64,000 nt of DNA from the NCBI GenBank assembly GCA_013368375.1, contig JAACJP010000030.1, positions 186,001-250,000 of the forward strand, given 5' to 3'. The translations under genes were made by a program, and so were the position numbers. The notes below the pieces were generated by a model that searched no databases, was not told where the DNA came from, and was given only the letters and a program-made list of their open reading frames with translations. This document shows positions 59,694-64,000 of the stretch, in pieces (the first letter of the stretch is position 1; each line of letters opens with the position of its first letter). The stretch is from Tricholomella constricta. Lineage: Eukaryota > Basidiomycota > Agaricomycetes > Agaricales > Lyophyllaceae.

Positions 59694-59905
59694 TCGTTGA
59701 TGTCGGTGTATGTGAGGATGGAGAGCTTGGGTTGGTATCCATCCAGCGATTGGTGACCGAGATGCGAGTCTTATAGTCTATTTTCTGGGTTCGTTTTTCT
59801 TTCTTTCTGTAACGTAGTGTATCATGTGTGTATTTTCTGGCCCTTGCTTCTCTGTAACGATGATTGTTGATTACTACAGAATAGCGCACTCGCGATATAT
59901 ATTCC

Positions 59906-60274
59906 GTGGTCTATATGAGGCCTCACGAGGGCGACCCGACTTTCAATGTAAGGGATCTTGTGCATCTTCTTTTCAAGCTCACTGGTCGATTAGCCATCTC
60001 ATTCTATCACCGAAAAAATCCTCGTTGCGTCAACGTCGACTCGACCATCTCCCAATATTACCCCTACTTCGGCGCGTTGAGGTCAGAGTTCATGAGGCTG
60101 CGCGGAAATTACTTTTCCGCTCATTGGTATTGCATTTATGCGCCTTGTGAGCTCCCTTCGTATATCCTCTTTCACGATTACCTTGATAATTCCTCCGTCA
60201 TTCACAAGAATGTTAATCGAGTCCTCAAGAATGCCAGGCTCAATCGATGTAATGAACCCGTCGTACGGACTTGA
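59906..60274 (+). CDS. Hypothetical intronless ORF, 122 aa
   Basis: MVYMRPHEGDPTFNVRDLVH and onward has mixed, globular-looking composition (LLFKLTGRLAISFYHRKN, YYPYFGALRSEFMRLRG, CELPSYILFHDYLDN). It begins in the 3' flank of the preceding membrane gene. It is not interrupted by introns, unlike most genes here, so it may be a gene fragment or part of an old insertion. No family recognised. Confidence 0.35.
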   Translation: MVYMRPHEGDPTFNVRDLVHLLFKLTGRLAISFYHRKNPRCVNVDSTISQYYPYFGALRSEFMRLRGNYFSAHWYCIYAPCELPSYILFHDYLDNSSVIHKNVNRVLKNARLNRCNEPVVRT

Positions 60275-60380
60275 GTGTCGACCCAGGTGGAGAAAGGAAA
60301 CAGGCAGCCTTCACTCCAGTAGCATTGGATGGTTGCAAAGATGCGCCCGCGTCGTGTGGACATGTTGGCAACGATGATCC

Positions 60381-60435
60381 AGCTAATTTTACCCGAATTG
60401 TCTATTGTTAATTGTCCATTGTCAATGACAATAGA
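60381..60435. repeat. Inverted repeat around GTCTATTGT
   Basis: GTCTATTGTTAATTG near 60399 faces CAATGACAATAGAC ending about 60435, giving 9-base perfect outer arms and partly matched inner arms. Possible hairpin or MITE remnant. Confidence 0.5.
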
Positions 60436-60667
60436 CGCTTCGAGAGGAGAGTGGAGAGGGCATTGTTTCCACTCGGCGCTGCATTTTGTAGCTCCCAGGT
60501 GTCTGTAATTCGACCAAGGGGAAATGAAATGCCTCTCAGCGACTGAAAGCGGCATACATATGGCAAATTATTTTCCGTATTCAAGCAGTCGCGATGAGAA
60601 AGTCCTACAAAGACGTGACAAACAAAAACGGCCACATATCCCAGAACTCCACATTCGGAAGGTCATC

Positions 60668-62386
60668 TCATTCCATAGTACAAATTCCTCGGAGAACAGC
60701 CGTGGTGTGCCTGGCCTTGATCAACTTGAAGAGGGGTCCTGGGTAGGCGGCGACGACGGTACGGCTGACGTTGCACCGAGGCATCCTGGTCCCCGCCTAT
60801 GGCGTAGTACGCTTCTCTTGCTGCAACGTCTTTCGCAAACCGTTTCGTACTAGCGGATCCCGAGCCAAGATGTACGCGATCCACTGCAGGCGCAGGACCA
60901 AAAAGTAGAAAGGGAAGCAAAACAAAAAAGGAGGGGGTGAGGGACATCAGCATTAATTGAAAATCGTCGATGGGTACTCGAAACGTCACGAAGAGAGGGG
61001 TAGAGCATGACAAACCGAAAACGGGCACGTACCTATGCATTGAACGCTCCACCTACCGGCGTGCAGCGAACCATCCAAGGAATCCACATAACTTACCGTC
61101 AGGCGCCGCCGGTGGCAGATCCGCTCGAGGAGACGCTCGAAGCGCAGGGCCCCGTCCTCGTCAGACATGTACTGAGGCTGGGAAAGACATGGCCCAGAGC
61201 CGAGCGTCGGTGGAGAAGGCTGCGAGGCGACAAATGTAGGGGTCGGGGGGTGTGTGTCAGGTGCTGGTGGAGAGGGCGGAACGATGATGAGTGCACGTGA
61301 GCCAGACGAGATAGATGGGCTCTTGGTACTCGGAGGCGAGGGAATAGTATGCCTAGTAGGCGAGGGAGGCGGTTGGGATGCGATGAACAGGGGAAGGGGG
61401 TCATCCAGGCCAGGTAAACTGCTCCACGATGGGGATGCCTCTCGGGCATTGTGCTCTGGGAGCTCATGTTCCTGTTTAGGTAGGGGCGTCCGGGGCGGTT
61501 GCGATGCCATGAAAACCGGAGGTGGGTCACGTCGAGGAGCTCGATTGTGATGAGGTGTGCGCAGTTGCAATCCTCCAATGCTTTCAGAGGGTTCGTGCTC
61601 TAAAGACATCGTAGGCGCCGAGGGCACCAGAGTACCATCTGGAGATGGACGGGGCTGCGACGCATAAAATATGGGCGGGAAACGACACAGGGAAGTTGGG
61701 CTGCGACTTCCCGGGCTTACTCTAGCTTTCTTCGACGGTGGTGGCGAAATGTCAGGTTCTAGCGGTGAGGGCACCACTGTTGAACTTGCTTCGGTGGCGA
61801 GCATGAGATGGTGTATCCATTCTTGCACAACTTCAATACCATGCTCTGCGTATACTCCACCTACATAAGCACAGAAAAGAGCACGCAACTCCTGGAAGAT
61901 GGTTAGTGGCCATCGCCACAGTAGAGTGGCATCAAAAATACCTTCGGACTATCGAGGGTGCCACCAATTTGCGGGAGACAACGTAATCGCAGATGCATGT
62001 TGTAACTCGTTACCCAGTGTTCTAATATTGTATCGGAAAGGGCTTCATTTCGTTGGCGCTGTCGTCAAAATATATCAGCATGTCTACGCATCAAGCCTAT
62101 CGTGACTTACGCAAATCTCCCACCTTCCCAGCATAGGCGTCTTGTTAAACATGATAAATGTCATCGCAGCGTCCAGCGCCACCCTCCCCAGCTGGATTAG
62201 TCGTTCGTTATCTCCAAAGTCCTCTGGACGCCGCGTCGGCCTGCGTAAAGAGCTGTGGGTGTATACCTGGAGCAGCAGGTCGACGGGAACTTCAGGCAAC
62301 GGGGGAATGTGGCCTGCAGCTTCCGTGGACCGCGTGCGTTTCAGGCACTTGGACGAGCTGGAAGCTGGATAGGTGAAGTAGCTCAT
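60668..62386 (-). CDS. RNase III-like domain protein with dsRNA-binding domain
   Basis: Start ATG at 62386 (MSYFTYPASSSSKCLKRTRS). An RNase III-like fold is read as DLLLQVYTHSSLRR, GDNERLIQLGRVALDAAMTF, KTPMLGRWEI, then EHWVTSYNMHLRLRCLPQ and SPKELRALFCAYVGGVYAEH. A 230-residue disordered linker contains four copies of an F-x-A-S-Q-P motif. A compact dsRBD-like end has RLTVSYVDSLDGSLHAGRW and, after an intron, GVHLGSGSASTKRFAKDVAA then REAYYAIG. A last 52 nt intron gives a short final exon ending at 60668. The usual catalytic positions look replaced: LGD reads LGR, and the second Asp/Glu pair reads Ala and Cys. The family binds or cuts dsRNA; this one may only bind. Confidence 0.75.
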
Positions 62387-63232
62387 GTTCTGTCACTCAC
62401 CGAGAAACGAGTGGTGGTGGCGTTTAAGTAGAATCATTTGCATGGAATTATTGTTGTGCCACCGAACCGGAATTGGCCGTGATGGGCCGTTATCAAGGCT
62501 TTTATTCCAGATACCTTCCCTGTTGCACATGTCCGTCCCTCAGGCCTCAACAACGACGCACTTCATCCGATGCTTGTTCAGCCCAAATGACTGGTAGGTC
62601 TAGTGGGCGAGTGTATCATCGGTGCCAGGACCAGTTTCTACTCTTGGCCGAAAGCGATGCCCAAGGGTAGCCGTGACTCGACGTCATGGTGTCCGAGGAT
62701 TTGACAGTATATCATGGCTCGGCTGAACGTTGAACCCCAGTCAGAAGTCCATGTATTATCTAACTTTTTATCGCATTATCTTGTATTCGCTGTGTCACAA
62801 TGTCAGGTAAAGACAAAACTAAGAAATAATAGATACACAGATATTATGAGGAATTACCTCGCATTTAGACACAGCCAATGCGACATAATACAAGAGAATA
62901 TATCATTTGACACTCAACGACATTGGAAAACATTTCAGTGAATTATTGAAAACGTCTCCCAGTGCTTCCCGGGCCTCCTCCTTCCCCCATCCGTGCTTCG
63001 TTCCCTTGCCCGCACCTCTTTGCCTCTCCGCATTTCCACCACAAGCGCCTACCCAGTCCCCTTTTCGCATCTTCTGCACTCTCCGCATCCCCACGACATG
63101 GTCCGACTCCGACCCAATCCACGGTGATCCCTCTGTATGGACGTTCGAAACTGTTGTACATAGCCGGACCAACATTTCGGATAATTTATTAGTGTCGGGA
63201 TAGAAAACGGTTACGAAAACTCACCTTTATGA
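62387..63232. other. Intergenic region
   Basis: Upstream of the RNase III-like gene. Open frames at 62907-63203 on both strands are a Pro/Ser versus Gly-rich mirror pair with no domain. No gene supported. Confidence 0.45.
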
Positions 63233-63286
63233 GATTTTTTGAGCTTCTCTGATTTTTTGAGCTTCTCTGATTTTTTGAGCTTCTTC
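63233..63286. repeat. 18-bp tandem repeat, three units
   Basis: Three units of GATTTTTTGAGCTTCTCT start at 63233, 63251 and 63269, the last slightly diverged. They end at the proposed stop codon of the next feature. The unit keeps frame, and one antisense frame reads EAQKIR three times. Confidence 0.85.
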
Positions 63287-63494
63287 TATAGAATGGAGAA
63301 CATCAGAGAGGCCCGACGCGCGGGTAAGCTGCTCACCGCTGTCTTGGCCTGCGCATCGAACACCTGGAGACAAGAATGAAAAATCGAACATGAGATCACG
63401 TAGAGCATACCTTTCTTGCGGCAGGAGAGACGGCGGATGAGCCCACTCCCATGGCAACCCCTGCTGATGATGCCGCATCCGTATCTTCCGTCAT
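63286..63494 (-). CDS. Hypothetical short ORF, possibly the 3' end of a larger gene
   Basis: Two exons with matching phase: 63494-63411 (MTEDTDAASSAGVAMGVG...) and 63363-63286 (VFDAQAKTAVSSLPARRASL...), separated by a 47 nt GT-AG intron. The product would be 53 residues. The upstream sequence to the window edge is antisense-open in other frames (an acidic EEAASEEEEEG stretch), so this could be the tail of a gene running off the window. No family recognised. Confidence 0.3.
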
Positions 63495-64000
63495 TCTCGA
63501 ATCCGCACACGCACACTCCAGCTTCTGCCTCTGCATCCGCCTCTGTCACTGAACCCGAGCCCAAGCCAACGCCAGAGGAAGCACCCACGTCTAAACCCAC
63601 TGTCATTGCCACACCCTCTTCCTCCTCCTCTGACGCCGCCTCCTCGTCCTCAGCCGCAGTCACTTCATCCCGAATGGTGGTGGAAGGAAACAGTCGGCGT
63701 GGTCATCGAAGTAGTGGGGCAGCGTGGCGAGATGGCCACCATAGCAGTGATGGGTGGGGTTCGTGCTGCGCGTGTGATCGACCTCGGGAGATTATCGAGG
63801 TGGTGCTGTTGTCGGAGCACATGAGAAATCAGTCTTGCATGGACGAAAATGAAATGAATACGCACAATGGATCCACCAAATGGGGCATCTAGACATGGCA
63901 GAGAAATCAGTGATGTGTTTGAGCCTCTGAAGAGAGCATACAAGGGGTTTCTCGGGACCAAGTGAGGGTGCCTCGTTGAGGACTGCAAGGGAAACGAGAG

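Noticed and set aside
61254..61550. Plus-strand Gly/Arg-rich open frames within the RNase III-like linker
   Set aside because: Shadow of the Pro/Ser-rich coding strand.

Overview
This window is nuclear DNA of a filamentous basidiomycete, most likely an Agaricomycete. The genes are broken by many 45-60 nt GT-AG introns, and most products match the architectures of that group (PAN3, LSM7, KAP95, LHS1, a Munc13/C2 protein, a Ppo-type oxygenase). All gene models were read by eye from exon frames and splice signals, so individual junctions can be off by a few codons.

Layout. 1-3836 (+) is most of a MULE-type DNA transposon gene: the tail of a Ulp1-like protease fused to a FAR1-like zinc finger, a DDE transposase, a SWIM finger and a CCHC knuckle. 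After 4 kb of apparently non-coding sequence comes a gene-dense RNA/transport block: PAN3 (-, 7894-10597), a Cid1-family nucleotidyltransferase (+, 12119-15638), LSM7 (-, 16535-17071) and importin beta KAP95 (+, 17313-20868). An RNF216-like RBR ubiquitin ligase (-, 22044-23747) and a small membrane-anchored orphan (-, 25310-25992) follow. 26-45 kb is an accessory region. It holds a Ppo/linoleate diol synthase-like gene (-, 26118-31041) whose peroxidase domain appears to lack its heme histidines, and two copies of a TIR element carrying a piece of a tRNA-dihydrouridine synthase gene (31840-33458 and 34061-35652). It also holds a DUF2235 hydrolase (+, 36261-38345), a patatin-vWA fusion (+, 39219-41561), several local duplications, and a secreted Pro/Glu repeat protein (+, 43010-44729). 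46-59 kb returns to housekeeping and secretory genes: LHS1 (+), a secreted DUF1838-like protein (-), a Munc13-like tethering factor (+) and two small multi-pass membrane proteins (+). The right end has an RNase III-like/dsRBD protein (-, 60668-62386) with a repeated F-x-A-S-Q-P linker motif and degenerate catalytic positions.

Themes. PAN3 (deadenylation), a Cid1-like tailing enzyme (uridylation) and LSM7 (a ring subunit that recognises decaying mRNA 3' ends) lie within 9.2 kb with no other convincing gene between them. The accessory region combines lipid-acting hydrolases (patatin, DUF2235) with an oxylipin-type enzyme amid transposon debris. LHS1, the DUF1838-like protein and the Munc13-like protein form a loose secretory-pathway neighbourhood. 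No rRNA gene, convincing tRNA gene, CRISPR array or viral gene was seen.
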